From Nitzschia sp. DOCU1 (taxonomy: Eukaryota; Bacillariophyta; Bacillariophyceae; Bacillariales; Bacillariaceae), in the NCBI GenBank assembly GCA_951394045.1, contig OX595992.1, forward strand, positions 186,001 through 250,000: a stretch of 64,000 nt of DNA, read 5' to 3'. Numbering within the stretch: the stretch's first letter is position 1; each line of letters opens with the position of its first letter. Made by a program: the position numbers and the translations under genes. The notes beneath the pieces are model-generated. The model was given only the letters and a program-made list of their open reading frames with translations. It ran no database searches and had not been told where the DNA came from. Positions 18,862 to 30,053 of the stretch are shown piece after piece.

Positions 18862-20669
18862 ACACTACTGTTCAAAGGAGAAAGCAACAGCAGGGCCGAC
18901 TCAAAAGTCCTACACAAGTTACTAGTATTAAGACGATCAAAGAGCATACCCAAATCGACCTGGATGATCTCTAGAGTAGTAGCAACTCTACTAGACGACC
19001 GACTCTACCTAGTAGTTCTTCGAGTACTGCTCGTTTTGAGGAGACGACGCAGATGGGGCGGGAATAGTATAACTAGTTAGTAGTCTTGGACACCGGCCAA
19101 GCTCAAGTAGTACTCTCTACTAGCTAGTGCCGGTAGTTTGACGACCGTCTTTAGTAGCAGCACTTCTATACTATCTGGCAACTACAGATAAAACACCAAG
19201 AGTGCGCAGTACCCAGACAGGTACTACTGTAACTACTACCTTGAGAGTCGATATCTTCGTCCCTATCGCACTACTCCACTACTAGAGAGCCGATACGACT
19301 ACCGGTACTACAATGGCGACCCTCAATTGTGTTTGATTCACGACAGTCCGATGGCCGACGGAAAGAGCCTTTTCCGCCCCATGGCCGTTGGTGAAATAGT
19401 ACCAGGTACGGAAAGAACCCTGCAACAGATGGAGCATCCATCCACCACGGGCTAGTGGACTTCTGTATCACGTTGGAACAACAACAGCAAGCAACAATGA
19501 TGGTCGAACAAGAACAAGTAGAAGTATTTTCGCGAGCGACAAGAAGCCCAGCTTCTTGTTGATTGGCGGATTGTTGATGATCATTTGCAACAGCAAACGA
19601 TGGAGAGATATGAGAGTTGGCGGCATTTTGACCAGCTGTTTGTTTATTGTTCATGATGCCTGTAGCCTACCTAGTTTGACACTTTTAGATGAAATAGAGC
19701 CGTCCAACGAATGGTTCCACACTTCGATAGAATGTTTTGGTATGTAGTGGGGATTTAAGAATTGTTTTTCATCTGGTCGCGGAACTCGCCACGTCGTCTA
19801 CTCAATAATAGTTGCGCTACATTGCAACGTAGTGTCTACTCTTGAAAGTTGTGCTCTTTGTGAAACCACGATGAGGGTGGGCCTTGATTCGCGAGCCGAA
19901 GTATCATGAATCCTCCAATCACCAATCTATTCTACGCCTTCTCGGTTCTCGTTCTAGTTGCGGGTAGGGACGCATGGTTGTAATGTATCCTATCCGTCGG
20001 CGCCGACAAGCTTTTCACCCCTTGCGTGTTTCCGACAGCTGGGCCATTTTGCAGTGGTCCAATAAAATGAGGTTTCGACTCCGAGTCATCGTAACGATGA
20101 ACCAATCGAATGCGTTTCTCGCCAAAACTTGAGGAAGAATCTTTCTGTTAAATGTCCTCTTTCCCACGATCCATAGAAGGGGAGTACCGACATCTGTCGA
20201 CTGTATTGCGCCAAATTTTCGGCAATAGCATTTAATCATTGACGTCAGTGGTTTTGTGCCTCTTTTCCCGCTTTTTGCATATGTAACTCGTGGCAAGGAC
20301 TTTTTCTCTTATCTTTGGCTTAAATGGCCGTAGTAAGGGATTTTTTATGACATTAGATTGTATGCCGTTCATTGAAAATTGGCATATATTTATTACTTAA
20401 TGAAAGAGAACGGCAATAATCCAAAAACACGAGCTTAAGCCGAGAAACGAGAAAGACATGAAAACCCAGCAGGCGGGACGCATACGTGGCCCCTTTCTCG
20501 CCGCTCTAGAGAGGCCTTTGCGGAAGGGGTTCCTCGCGGAAAACGCCTTCTCATTCATTTTGGAGTTTTCGCCTTTGCCGCTGGCAGGAGGAAGAAAAAC
20601 AAGACGGTCACATTTTTGGACGAAACAACAGAACAAAATCCCTCCACAAGAAGAACAAGAGCAAGAAAA
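18862..20669. other. Intergenic, CTA/TAG-rich, with one possible ORF remnant
   Basis: 18940-19300 is unusually dense in ACTACT/AGTAGT and CTAG words with a TACCGGTA palindrome at 19300. Overlapping frames at 19271-19747 on both strands are not supported. A coding-like minus-strand segment at 20015-20296 is listed separately. Confidence 0.45.
20015..20296 (-). pseudogene. Coding-like fragment of unknown family
   Basis: 93 residues (MIKCYCRKFGAIQSTDVGTP, LLWIVGKRTFNRKIL, ARNAFDWFIVTMTRSRNLIL). The amino-acid composition is protein-like and the pattern TPLLWIV...ILPQVLARN recalls the end of a helical-repeat protein. The N-terminal end has no clear start context and nothing upstream extends it, so a decayed gene fragment is more likely than a working gene. 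Low confidence. Confidence 0.25.
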
Positions 20670-21419
20670 ATGAATGACGCCGTGCGACTGAACAATGATG
20701 CGATGGATCTCTTGATCAGCTCAAACGACGACAGCCAAGTGCATGAAGGCATCGCGCTACTCACAAAATCCCTCCGCCTGCTCAAGTCCAATTTGCTAGG
20801 CCAAGACCCTTATTCAGGCGACGATAGTGCAGACAGTTGTAGCTCAAGACCGAACCTTGCCCTCGGGCGACGTCTTGCCTCTATCGTCGACAGTCCTTGT
20901 TCGGGAGAGGATGAAGACGATACCACACCAAGCAATGCGCAATCCAATTTCATCTTCAAGCGCATGTTTAGATTATTTCCCACCACCTGCCCGACGCTGC
21001 CGAACACAATCCAGATCTATATCGCATGTGTTATATTCAACTTGGCACTTCTACACCAGCACCAAGCTGCATCAATGCAACCCGGAAACCTCCGAAGATG
21101 TTTATTGGAAAAGGCAGCCTTGCTCTATCAATCATGTTTCCAGATTCTTCCGGGTATCACCGCCCAGAAGGGTACTGAGGGTATTCCCTTCGATGACGTG
21201 ATCTTCCTTCTAAAGGTTGGCTCGCTGAACAACTCTGCTCAGATCCTCTACGAATGCGATGAATACGAACAAGCCTGCGAGAGGCTGGCAATGGTTGAGT
21301 CCATTCTTTGCAGTCAAGGCATCTCCGAGACGCAGTGCTGCTTCACGGTCCAAGAATTCGAAGGCATCTTATCCAATGTCCTCTTGCTCAAACCACCCAC
21401 GGTGGCCGTCGCCGCCTAA
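20670..21419 (+). CDS. TPR-like helical protein of unknown function (family B, copy 1)
   Basis: 249 residues from the ATG at 20670, chosen because the paralogue at 22992 opens with the same MN(D/E)AVRLNNDA(M/I)DLL. It is all-helical in appearance: EGIALLTKSLRLLKSNLLG; a variable Ser/Asp loop; FIFKRMFRLFP; NTIQIYIACVIFNLALLHQH, a TPR-type helix A; LLEKAALLYQSCFQILP; DDVIFLLKVGSLNNSAQILY; EYEQACERLAMVESIL; and a conserved end TVQEFEGILSNVLLLKPPTV then AVAA. TPR-like families of this kind are scaffolds, so a binding role is possible, but no partner can be named. No membrane or targeting signal is visible. Confidence 0.8.
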   Translation: MNDAVRLNNDAMDLLISSNDDSQVHEGIALLTKSLRLLKSNLLGQDPYSGDDSADSCSSRPNLALGRRLASIVDSPCSGEDEDDTTPSNAQSNFIFKRMFRLFPTTCPTLPNTIQIYIACVIFNLALLHQHQAASMQPGNLRRCLLEKAALLYQSCFQILPGITAQKGTEGIPFDDVIFLLKVGSLNNSAQILYECDEYEQACERLAMVESILCSQGISETQCCFTVQEFEGILSNVLLLKPPTVAVAA

Positions 21420-22991
21420 TGCATATACCACCTCATTTCTTGCATATACTACCCGACCTTCGCGCACCCTGCACAGGGATCACCTTCTTTTCGATTTACG
21501 CCAAGGAATTTTGTCTGCTAACCATGATAACCGTAAAGAGGGCTGTACTACTTTTTGCAACAAGTTGAATCTACTGATAATTCCATAGCGCAAGACGACA
21601 TGTACTATCTACTATAACAAGCTTCCAACATAGTACTATCTTCTTCTGTGGAGAAGCAAGAAATGTTAAACTCTTCCGCGAGGACGCGGCAATCACGACC
21701 ACCACCACCATGCGTCTAGAGGCCGCCGCTGATCCTCATTCCTAATTGCTGCAAGAACCAGCCGTGCTCTAATAAACTGGTACCTTTAGTAGAGAAGCTG
21801 GATGATGCTCCACTCCCCCAATCCTCCTCCTCAAGCCGCTGAATGTGTTTCTCGTGGTCGAACAACAAGAGTAGTAGTAAGCAATAACAAGCTTCCAACA
21901 TAGTACTATCGTCGTATGTGGAGAAGCAAGAAATGTTAAACTCTTCCGCGAGGACGCGGCAATCACGACCACCACCATGCGTCTAGAGGCCGCCGCTGAT
22001 CCTCATTCCTAAGTGCTGCAAGAACTAGCCGTGCTCTATCAAAGAACTGGTGCCTTTAGTAGTAGAGAAGCCTGGATGATGCTCCACTCCCCCAATCCTC
22101 CTCCTCAAGCCGCTGAATGTGTTTCTCGTGGTCGAACAGGAGTAGTAGTAAGCATAGCTAGTAGCTACAACGAAACCAATGCACGGTTCTGCAAGTGGTC
22201 GTCATTCGCAGGTCGAATGAGTCTCCTTTCAATAGAGCGGGGCAACGAAAGACAGGAAATCGCAGCGTGTCTTCGATGGCTTCCCTTTTTTTTGGCAACC
22301 CAACTCTCTGATTTCCCTCTTTGGGGGAGAGGGCACAGATCGTTTACTTACGTCAACCACCTAAATGCAAAATCGCGAATAGGGCTGTGCTTATCCAGGT
22401 TTACGCTACTCCAAATGATAGAGGATATTGTAGTAGTGTTCTGATATTGAGCTGTTGCTTTGGACAGGACTTTGTCCCCTTCGAAGATAAAGCCAAAATG
22501 TCTTCAATACTTTTCTGGTTGACGTCCATCCTTCGTCATGATCTGATTTCAGAAGCGGTCGTATTCGTTATGATCAATTCGTTCAACGAACCAACGCTGA
22601 ATCGATACGTATCGACAGACAGAAACATTACACCCATAAAATACGATGTATTCCAAAAACCAAGATGGTGTCAAGCGGCGTCTCAGTCGTCTAAAGAAAT
22701 AGCAGTTATGTTTCAGGTACGCATTGGATTTTCGGGAGGTTTCCCAAAGGGGCACTAAACCGATATCTATTAGGGCTATATGTATTATGGTTGCGCAATA
22801 TGATTGTCGGCGTCAACAAGCAGATTGTTTTTCTCTTACGTGGCCACATTTTAGGCTCCACGCCTCTATGTCATGATTGTTCCTTCGAGCATTTGCATTT
22901 CTTCTCCGACTTGATCGGACCCCTCATAATTTGCCAGAATTCTCTTCTGGTTTTGTGGTGGTAGAAAAGATTGCGATCGGAAGCCGAAATA
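21420..22991. other. Intergenic between family B copies, with a 270-bp tandem duplication
   Basis: Holds the duplication at 21614-22153. After that come frames without recognisable domains (22013-22758), of which none is called. 22800-22990 is probably promoter and leader of the second copy. Confidence 0.5.
21614..22153 (+). repeat. Tandem duplication, about 270 bp x 2
   Basis: Copy 1 21614-21883, copy 2 21884 to about 22153. Both start ATAACAAGCTTCCAACATAG, share CTCTTCCGCGAGGACGCGGC in the middle and end with GTGGTCGAAC followed by a GTAGTAG run. They differ by a few substitutions and small indels. No coding frame is shared. Confidence 0.85.
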
Positions 22992-23729
22992 ATGAATGAA
23001 GCAGTTCGGCTTAACAATGATGCGATCGATCTTCTTGTGCGCTCGACGGACGACAGTCGAATGCAGGATGGAATTGCGCTGTTCACCCGTTCCCTGAAGG
23101 CGCTCAAGACTATTCTAGTGGGAAAGACCGAGCCGTCAACTTCCTCTGGGGCTCAATGCTCCCCCCGGGCCCTGGGGCGGCGTCTGGCCAAGATCATCGA
23201 CAGCCCCTGTGCTGCACACAATGATCAACTCGACTCAAGAACAACTGAAAGCAGCTACGTCTGCAAGCGTATGTTTCGGCTCTTTGCCAATGCCGATCTA
23301 TCGGTTCCTAACACCATCCAGATCTGCATCGCCTGCGTCATTTTCAACCTCGCCCTTTTACACCAGCACCTGGCTGCCACCATGCAGCCGGGGAAAGTTC
23401 GAAAATGTCTGCTGGAAAAGTCCGCTCTTCTCTATCACTCTTGCTCTCAAATTGTCCCCAACATCCTTCCTCCAACAAAGGGATCACTGACTGTCCCTTT
23501 GGATGATGTTGTCTTCCTCCTAAAGGTTGGAGCCCTGAACAACTCAGCCCAAATCCTTTACGAATGTCATGAATACAAACAAGCATGCGACCGTCTCGAC
23601 ATGGTCGAGTCGATCCTTTGTGTGCAAGGTCTCTCTGAGACACAGTGTTGCTTCACTGTCCAAGAGTTTGAAGGCATCCTAGCCAATGTGATGCTTTTGC
23701 GGCCTCCCACAGTTGCTGTCGCCGCCTAG
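22992..23729 (+). CDS. TPR-like helical protein of unknown function (family B, copy 2)
   Basis: 245 residues from the ATG at 22992; a TTG-started extension upstream is ignored. It is collinear with the gene at 20670: MNEAVRLNNDAIDLLV, DGIALFTRSLKALKTIL, NTIQICIACVIFNLALLHQH, CLLEKSALLYHSCSQIVP, DDVVFLLKVGALNNSAQILY, EYKQACDRLDMVESIL, then the shared final block ending AVAA. The loops between helices differ (Ser/Thr versus Asp-rich), as expected for a diverged tandem duplicate under purifying selection on the helices. Function unknown. Confidence 0.82.
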   Translation: MNEAVRLNNDAIDLLVRSTDDSRMQDGIALFTRSLKALKTILVGKTEPSTSSGAQCSPRALGRRLAKIIDSPCAAHNDQLDSRTTESSYVCKRMFRLFANADLSVPNTIQICIACVIFNLALLHQHLAATMQPGKVRKCLLEKSALLYHSCSQIVPNILPPTKGSLTVPLDDVVFLLKVGALNNSAQILYECHEYKQACDRLDMVESILCVQGLSETQCCFTVQEFEGILANVMLLRPPTVAVAA

Positions 23730-24054
23730 TCAAACATCTTGCTCCTGCTATCTCGCTAGGAGGCTGATCTAACCTTTCGTGAATCTGGACTTTACGACGC
23801 TAAGCTTTAATGAGTAATGATCATCCCTCCAAAAAAACGTATGTGCTAGCTTCTCTTTTGGTTCTGATAGTAGTAGTGATAGCCTTTCGGTCGATGCCTA
23901 CTGGGTGTCGGATATGTCTGGATGTCATTTTGAGCAATACTGTAGCGCAGCGGGAACGTGTTGTATACTAGTTGTACAACGGATGCACCTATTACAGCTC
24001 AAGCATGAGTGCGGAGCGCGTTGCTCGGGAATACAAGCCAAGCAATCGAACCAT
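23730..24054. other. Convergent intergenic region
   Basis: About 320 bp between convergent genes; nothing recognisable. Confidence 0.4.
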
Positions 24055-25287
24055 TCATGTTCGAACCGAGTCAGTCTGCGTTTTGCCGTTGTTGTTCTGA
24101 GCCGGGGAGTCCGTGGCGGCGAAGTATTCTTGAGTAGCACCGACGTAGAAAGAGCTAGGAAGCACTAGTGGGGTGTTTTCTGAGGATTCTTGGTCATCGC
24201 TTGTATCCTCAGCGCTGGTAACTCGTATATTCGTTTTGCGTTTGGGAGGAAAAGGATTAAAGGACGGCGGTTTTTGCCTGGACTTTGTCATCCTTTTGGA
24301 CTTCTCTTCTTCTGCAAGCTCTTCAATATGAGACACGAATTTGGCAATGTTGGCAGGTCCCCATCCACCTTGCGCCATTCCTTGAACGATGTCAATCTTT
24401 TCCGAAGGCGTCAATCGAATGCCAATGTGCAAGAAGAAATCGTTCATTTGCAAGAAGGCAGACTCCTTGACATTGTTTTCGGGCAAGAGTACCATCTCCA
24501 ACAAGTCATCAGCAGTCAAATCTCCATATCGCTCGCGCCGCAGTTCACCAAACATCTTGGCGATTTCGGACGTGTGCCCCAAACTCGCAAAACTATCCTT
24601 TTCCAATTTGGTGGTGCTATTGCCGCCGTCGCCGCCGATCGTCGCAGGCCATGTGTGTTCTTTTAGCAAAAACGTTTCCGCGAAGCGAGCAATTTCTGCC
24701 GGTTCTAGGGCTTCATCGGGAAGGGCAACCCGCAATAGCTCTAGTAACGCTTGGCGGCCATCGTGGTCCAAGCCCTTCCACTGCGGTTGCCGGACATTGC
24801 GGGATTCAAAGGCGAGCTTCAAACCATCTCCGTCCTTTTCACCGAGGTATAGTCGGGTCATGAATTCACCTACATCCGTTCCTGTCCAGTGTTGAATAAG
24901 TGGCATGAGTTGTTTTCCAGCATCGATTGTGTTGCCATCATGCCAAATCACAAACTCGGCCGCTTGCATCGGATTCCACATAACGGCCCTAGAGGCATCG
25001 TATCCTCCATTGAATTGATGGGGAAAGAGAACTGTCCGAGCCAGCGGGACACTAAGCTGGATTGAGTTGATGACGGATGGAAAGGAAGGCCGCGGACAGA
25101 AGGCCGACACCTCGCTGTACGGAACGACGGTGCAAAGGAGACATAGAATTAGGAGGAGAGGGCGAGAAGATTTTCCCTCACCGGCAATTCCTTCTTGAAA
25201 GGAAGCATGGGCTCCACGAATTGACTTCCCCATTCTTCTTCCGGGGACAAGGCTCGGGCCGACCTTAAAGCAAACAGCGTTTGCCAT
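24055..25287 (-). CDS. Plastid-targeted protein of unknown function
   Basis: 410 residues from the ATG at 25287; an in-frame Met at 25233 (MGKSIRGAH) would give a more usual signal-peptide length. Hydrophobic core LLLILCLLCTVV is followed by SEVSAFCPRPSF. The Ser-Ala | Phe junction with following Pro matches the ASAFAP motif of diatom bipartite plastid presequences, so import through the ER into the plastid stroma is likely. The mature part is helical and charged (GRQALLELLRVALP, EIARFAETFLLKEHTW, IAKMFGELRRERYGDLTADD, FFLHIGIRLTPSEKIDIVQG) and ends in a basic, Ser-rich tail. No known domain was recognised. Confidence 0.85.
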   Translation of the reverse strand: MANAVCFKVGPSLVPGRRMGKSIRGAHASFQEGIAGEGKSSRPLLLILCLLCTVVPYSEVSAFCPRPSFPSVINSIQLSVPLARTVLFPHQFNGGYDASRAVMWNPMQAAEFVIWHDGNTIDAGKQLMPLIQHWTGTDVGEFMTRLYLGEKDGDGLKLAFESRNVRQPQWKGLDHDGRQALLELLRVALPDEALEPAEIARFAETFLLKEHTWPATIGGDGGNSTTKLEKDSFASLGHTSEIAKMFGELRRERYGDLTADDLLEMVLLPENNVKESAFLQMNDFFLHIGIRLTPSEKIDIVQGMAQGGWGPANIAKFVSHIEELAEEEKSKRMTKSRQKPPSFNPFPPKRKTNIRVTSAEDTSDDQESSENTPLVLPSSFYVGATQEYFAATDSPAQNNNGKTQTDSVRT

Positions 25288-26159
25288 ATTCTAAGAAGAC
25301 GCGGAGGAAAGGATTCTCTCGCTGTCAACGGTTGATCTTAGGATGGGAGTTGCCCATCAATCATGGTCCTGCTTTGATCCACCTTACGTTTGAAGCGAGT
25401 ATCCTCATGTCGCTTTGATGTCCGATAGGTGCAGCCTCGGCTCGTCTTGGATGCAGGTGTACGTCAGTCAGTTGGATTTTAGCACACCGGCCAATCTATG
25501 AAAAGTGGATGACAACACCATTCCTTCCCGGATCCTTGAAGCTTTCGGCATCAACGAATGGCTCGTGGACGGTTGCACGCGATCCATGGTACAATTTTCT
25601 ACGGGTGAAATACCGAGGGATCAATACGCGATCTGACGGAGCTCTACTTCTGTTGACGTTTCCCTATGGTTAACGCAATTGATGGGAAGATTAGCTGTCA
25701 GAACGCCCAAGCGAAGGGCGTCTTTAATAAGAGTTCCGCAGACGTTTTATGTCAATTCTTCCGCGTTCGTCCAGAGCACATGATTGCAGTATCAATCTCT
25801 GTAGACCAACCATAAGAACGGAGTGCGAAGGAATTTGATAACTATTCTGACGTAGGTGTACTCTCAAGTTCCCTTTTTCTATGATTGGCGCTACTCGATA
25901 GTGGGTTGTCACGCAGGCCCAATCAAACGAGGAGGTCGGCGGCAAAGGAACAATTACGTCGATGTTTGGGTACCCTCGTCAGTGGTGAAAATTCCCATCC
26001 ATCACAGAAATTGATTGCTTTCGCATTGCAGTCCGCATCAACAAACGTCCCCAGCCTCCCCCAAGCTTTGCTCCGTGTATCTCATAAGTTCGAGTGCTCC
26101 ACTTGCACCAGATCAACTTTGATTTCGATTTTAACACTTCCCCTATTCGACTGCCTACC
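25288..26159. other. Divergent intergenic region
   Basis: About 870 bp between the minus-strand plastid protein and a plus-strand small gene. No gene supported; presumably carries both promoters. Confidence 0.4.
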
Positions 26160-26576
26160 ATGTGCAATCAAACAAGACTCTCTCCCCATCTCAAGTTTGC
26201 GCAACATCACAATGAATCTTCCTCGAGTTCCGAGGAACTTCGGCCGCAGCACACGCTAGTTGTAGAGGATGACGACTCCTTGAATCGACTGAACCGGCTT
26301 GAACAAGCCAAGAGAGCAGACAGCTACTGGTTCCTGGGGCTGCTGGACATTGGTAGCCACCAGTCAGCTGATAGTCTTGATGCCTTGTCAGATCAATTCT
26401 CGTTACTCTCCTCTGGAAGAAAACGAAGCGACTGTACGGAAGATTCGTCGAGCCAAGCTGGGAGCGACGACGAGTCGTCGCCAAGGAAGCGACTTTGCCG
26501 GGGCCTTGTTCGATCTCAGCGATCGTCACATCTACTTTCTCTGGGATCCTTATCTGACTACGATTGCTCGTCCTAG
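26160..26576 (+). CDS. Small disordered Ser-rich protein, unknown
   Basis: 138 residues from the ATG at 26160 (TACCATGTG); an in-frame upstream start at 26094 exists. Polar and acidic/Ser-rich (NESSSSSEELRP, VVEDDDSLNRLNRLEQAKRA), then SYWFLGLLDIGSHQSADSLDAL, a basic PRKRLCRGL that could act as a nuclear signal, and a Ser/Leu-rich end. The reading frame is clean and its composition resembles the next gene, but no family was recognised. Confidence 0.55.
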   Translation: MCNQTRLSPHLKFAQHHNESSSSSEELRPQHTLVVEDDDSLNRLNRLEQAKRADSYWFLGLLDIGSHQSADSLDALSDQFSLLSSGRKRSDCTEDSSSQAGSDDESSPRKRLCRGLVRSQRSSHLLSLGSLSDYDCSS

Positions 26577-28291
26577 AACGAAACACGCTACTGCAAATAC
26601 TTTCATACCATGCACCAGCAACCCAATGCGGGCCAGGTTTTTTTCGGGCGAACCCCAACGGAGAGGCGAAAGGCTTCTGAGGCGGCGATCCCAGCGAGGG
26701 CCAGCATATCCGACAAACTTGCAGAGCCCACACCTCATGTACAAACATCATCTACCGGCATCAAGAGGGACATATAATGTTACTAGCACCCCGATGCCAT
26801 ATCAAGTTACTGTAGCACAATTCATTATTAGCTCTTGCTTTCATCTTTTGCATCGTAACACCCTCCTGGGTTGAATATCTATACTTCACAACATGATACG
26901 TACCAGCAGCATTGCCTCTTTGCTATAAACTTGTTTGTACTGAGACATTGCCCGCGCAGCATCGGGTTGCTCATCCACCCTCCTAGAGCAATAGAATTAT
27001 TGGCTAGCTCTAGCTAGCCTTACGAAGCAGACAAGTATCGGTGCTCGTCATCCTCTCTCATGCACCGGCTCTCCTCCGACGGCTAACAAGACCCAACGCT
27101 GCCGTTTTCAACGTTCGAATCCTCCGAGTACTTCCAGGTCGAGTGAATCAAATCACTTACCTATTAAATTTTTTCATGCCCTCGAGAAGCAACTACCGGT
27201 AGCTTAGCAAGCTAGCACGCACACCCAAAGCCAACGTACCAGGTACTAATCCGTAAGCCAGGATAGTAATCGCACGTAGTGTCCGGGCGAGTTGATGCAT
27301 CGCGTCCTATCCGCGTACGTCGTAGAAGGTACATCCGCAGTAGAAGAATGGTGGTCGTTCTCACGATTTCAGGATTGTTCCATTAATACTAGTACTATTA
27401 GTAGCAGCAACTCTATCTTTTTAGTAGTGCCATGGTAGTCTACCGGTAGCAGTAGAGCCTATTGCCTCGTATGATAGAGCTTTATGGCAGAGGCAGACTT
27501 CCAAAAGCAAAGAACGACGGTGTCGGTCCCTTCTATTAATATCGGCACGGAGGCGAAAAAGTGAAACTGCGTGTCATCGCTAACATTCATTGAGATTTTC
27601 ACGGAACATATTCGTCCAGCTCACTAAGATACATTCATTTAGTGCAATTCGTAGGCTGATGAAGATCGACGACTCCAGTTCAACTTCAAATAACCCTGTG
27701 CATCGTCACTACGCATTGAAATACAATACCACGCAATAACAATAGTTTTAACCACGGAACTTCGCCGAAACCGAGCTGCAAGTGGGGCATATTCTAATTC
27801 CGCTTTGAAGAAATGTCAACATCTTGCAGAAAACCAACGCCATTTTATTTAGGGATTTCGCGCTACTGGTGCCATGAGTCAGCACACAAACCATCAGATA
27901 AAAATCCAAAGAAGGTCTTTGTGTTACTTCTGCGGGACCCCCGAGAACATATCCATTCTTCTTGGAACAAAGTGTGGAAGCTGGGCTTTTCCCTTCTCTA
28001 CCACGCCAGAACCGAAAAACAAGATACCACATGATGATGACGATTCGACCCCTTCTGCATCATCACAAAAGTTCGACAGCCAAGAGAAATAGCAACATCC
28101 CGGAGAAGAAGTATTGACGAGAACACTTTTGCAACATCGAGAAAGCCGCTGGTCGAATGGTGTCATTCTAGGGAAGGGAAAGACACCACAAGTTCCTGTC
28201 GAAAGAACAGGGGTTTCGTCGCCGCCTGCAACAACCTTAAACTCATCTGTCTTCCTGATTTGCATCTTTTCAATAAACCAGTTCCGCCGAC
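26577..28291. other. Intergenic, no supportable gene
   Basis: 1.7 kb rich in CTAG/TAGTAG words, with TACCGGTA palindromes at 27194 and 27441. Overlapping small frames at 27748-28265 on both strands have no domain. Confidence 0.5.
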
Positions 28292-29266
28292 ATGAATAGC
28301 AACGGATCGTCCGCCGTCAACAAGCAGGTTATTGCGACTTCGTGCCGTACCGAAGAGCGGTGCCAGACTCCCGGAACGCATGATGAGAAGTGGATTCCAA
28401 ACAACTCACGGTGCAGCCACGATGCTACCATGTCCCACCATGAGCATCCAAAGTCTTTTATCTTGACGAGACAAGCTTTGGAGATTATTGGTGACGATTC
28501 CTGCTTGCCAGGAGAGGAGGAGCAGGATCTTGTGCCAAAGAAAGGGTGGCGCTCAATTCAGCCCGTGCAAGGACACCATGGATATGGAGAGGACGCGAAA
28601 GATATGGTGTCAACCAGCTCTTGTTGTGCAAGCCCCGTTCCGCCAGATGATGATACAAGCGCCTTTCAGCTCACCTCTCTGGCCGAGTTCCTCCCATCAG
28701 CCACCTGGTGCCAGCAGCAGCCGCATCATCAGAGTCCCGCGGCCTCAACTGCTCAAGAAAGAAAACGTGATGACTTCATTGGGGATGCATCAGTCCCTGA
28801 CATTATGCGTGGTTCAAACCATTCCGTGCCCCGCAAGCGACGGTCTGTTTTCTCTCTTGATTACGAACGTAACTCTCCGGCGAGAAAAAACAGTAGCGAT
28901 TCCCTGGAATCAGCAGAAGTCGCTGGTAGACCTGAACCTTTTGGCTGGCCTTCTTGTAGCACCCGTCTGGAAGGTTTGGATTGGAGATGCCTCAACCATG
29001 ATGTTGTCGAGCTTCATGATACGTCGATGTCGTTAGAAGGACACTGTTGCATCACCCCATCTCTTTCGGCCACCTCCCTTATCAATTTGCCGCAAGAGGA
29101 GGCGCAACTAGCATCCTGCTACGCTTCCCCTTCGCGCTCTCTGCCTAACCTTGATGGAGGAGCTAGCAGCAAACGACAGCGATTGTCACGAAGTAGTCAG
29201 GGGGGACTCAGCCGTGCTTCCTTGAACTTTGAAGATCTCAAGTCTCTGCTTTCCAAGTGCGCATAG
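28292..29266 (+). CDS. Disordered Ser-rich protein, unknown
   Basis: 324 residues from the ATG at 28292. Mostly low-complexity and polar. Ordered-looking stretches are ILTRQALEIIGDDSC and the C-terminal ASLNFEDLKSLLSKCA. Basic clusters (VPRKRRSVFSLDYERNSPAR, SSKRQRLSRSSQ) could be nuclear localisation signals. The long clean frame and its codon use favour a real gene. The basic/Ser-rich composition resembles the 26160 gene and the family C proteins at 47-57 kb, but no conserved motif links them clearly. Confidence 0.65.
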   Translation: MNSNGSSAVNKQVIATSCRTEERCQTPGTHDEKWIPNNSRCSHDATMSHHEHPKSFILTRQALEIIGDDSCLPGEEEQDLVPKKGWRSIQPVQGHHGYGEDAKDMVSTSSCCASPVPPDDDTSAFQLTSLAEFLPSATWCQQQPHHQSPAASTAQERKRDDFIGDASVPDIMRGSNHSVPRKRRSVFSLDYERNSPARKNSSDSLESAEVAGRPEPFGWPSCSTRLEGLDWRCLNHDVVELHDTSMSLEGHCCITPSLSATSLINLPQEEAQLASCYASPSRSLPNLDGGASSKRQRLSRSSQGGLSRASLNFEDLKSLLSKCA

Positions 29267-30053
29267 CTTATCATCGTCTCCTGCCGGAACGGGACAATCT
29301 TCGCTTGAAGACCCTCCCACCGATATGCACGTCATTCTACATCATGTTTCATCAGTCTGCAAATACGAATATCGCTTTCCTTCACTTCTACACATCGCAA
29401 ATGCCACTTCGGTGTTTCTTCTTCTTGCCCCTGGGGGATCCTGTAAATACGAAGAAACTTGCACAATTCCACGATAGTGCGGCGACATTGTATGATAACC
29501 ACGAATGTTTATCTTCCTGATTTTGTGTTGTAAATGAAAAACGACACTTGACGTCTTGTTGTTTCGTCATCTCAGAGAGTTGACGACTTCTTGCCGCCGC
29601 GTCTAGGAGTAATAGTAGTAGGAATCCCTCCCCCAGCAGCAGCAGCAGCTAGCAAAATTATCGGAGTACAATCCGACGGTCGACGAGTGGTAAATGAGGT
29701 GGATTACGCTCTAGCTACTGCTACTCCGGAATCGTAGAGAGATGGATTCGACTGTGTCGCGATCGCGACCGGGATCCCTTTCATTCAACAGCGGTACGTC
29801 GACTAATCCGACTTCCACGTCACGCCACGCCCCTCCACAAAATGCCCAGAAGTCAATTTTCGCGGGAAAAAAGGCGTCGCATCATCTCGCGATCGATTCA
29901 CGATGATTGAGACGACATACGGCTATCGCTCCTGACCATAGCCGCATATCTACTTACAGCCATAGCGACTCTTTCTTGGATTTAAGTGATCATGGCAGCT
30001 CGCTACTCGTGAGACAAGGAGTCAGTAGAGATAGTAAGTCTGTGGCAGTCGCA
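29267..30053. other. Intergenic/leader upstream of the GT92-like gene
   Basis: About 790 bp. Contains a CAGCAGCAGCAGCAGC run near 29635 and no supportable gene. An upstream non-coding or coding exon of the following gene cannot be excluded, because the frame stays open to 29907 without an ATG. Confidence 0.4.
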
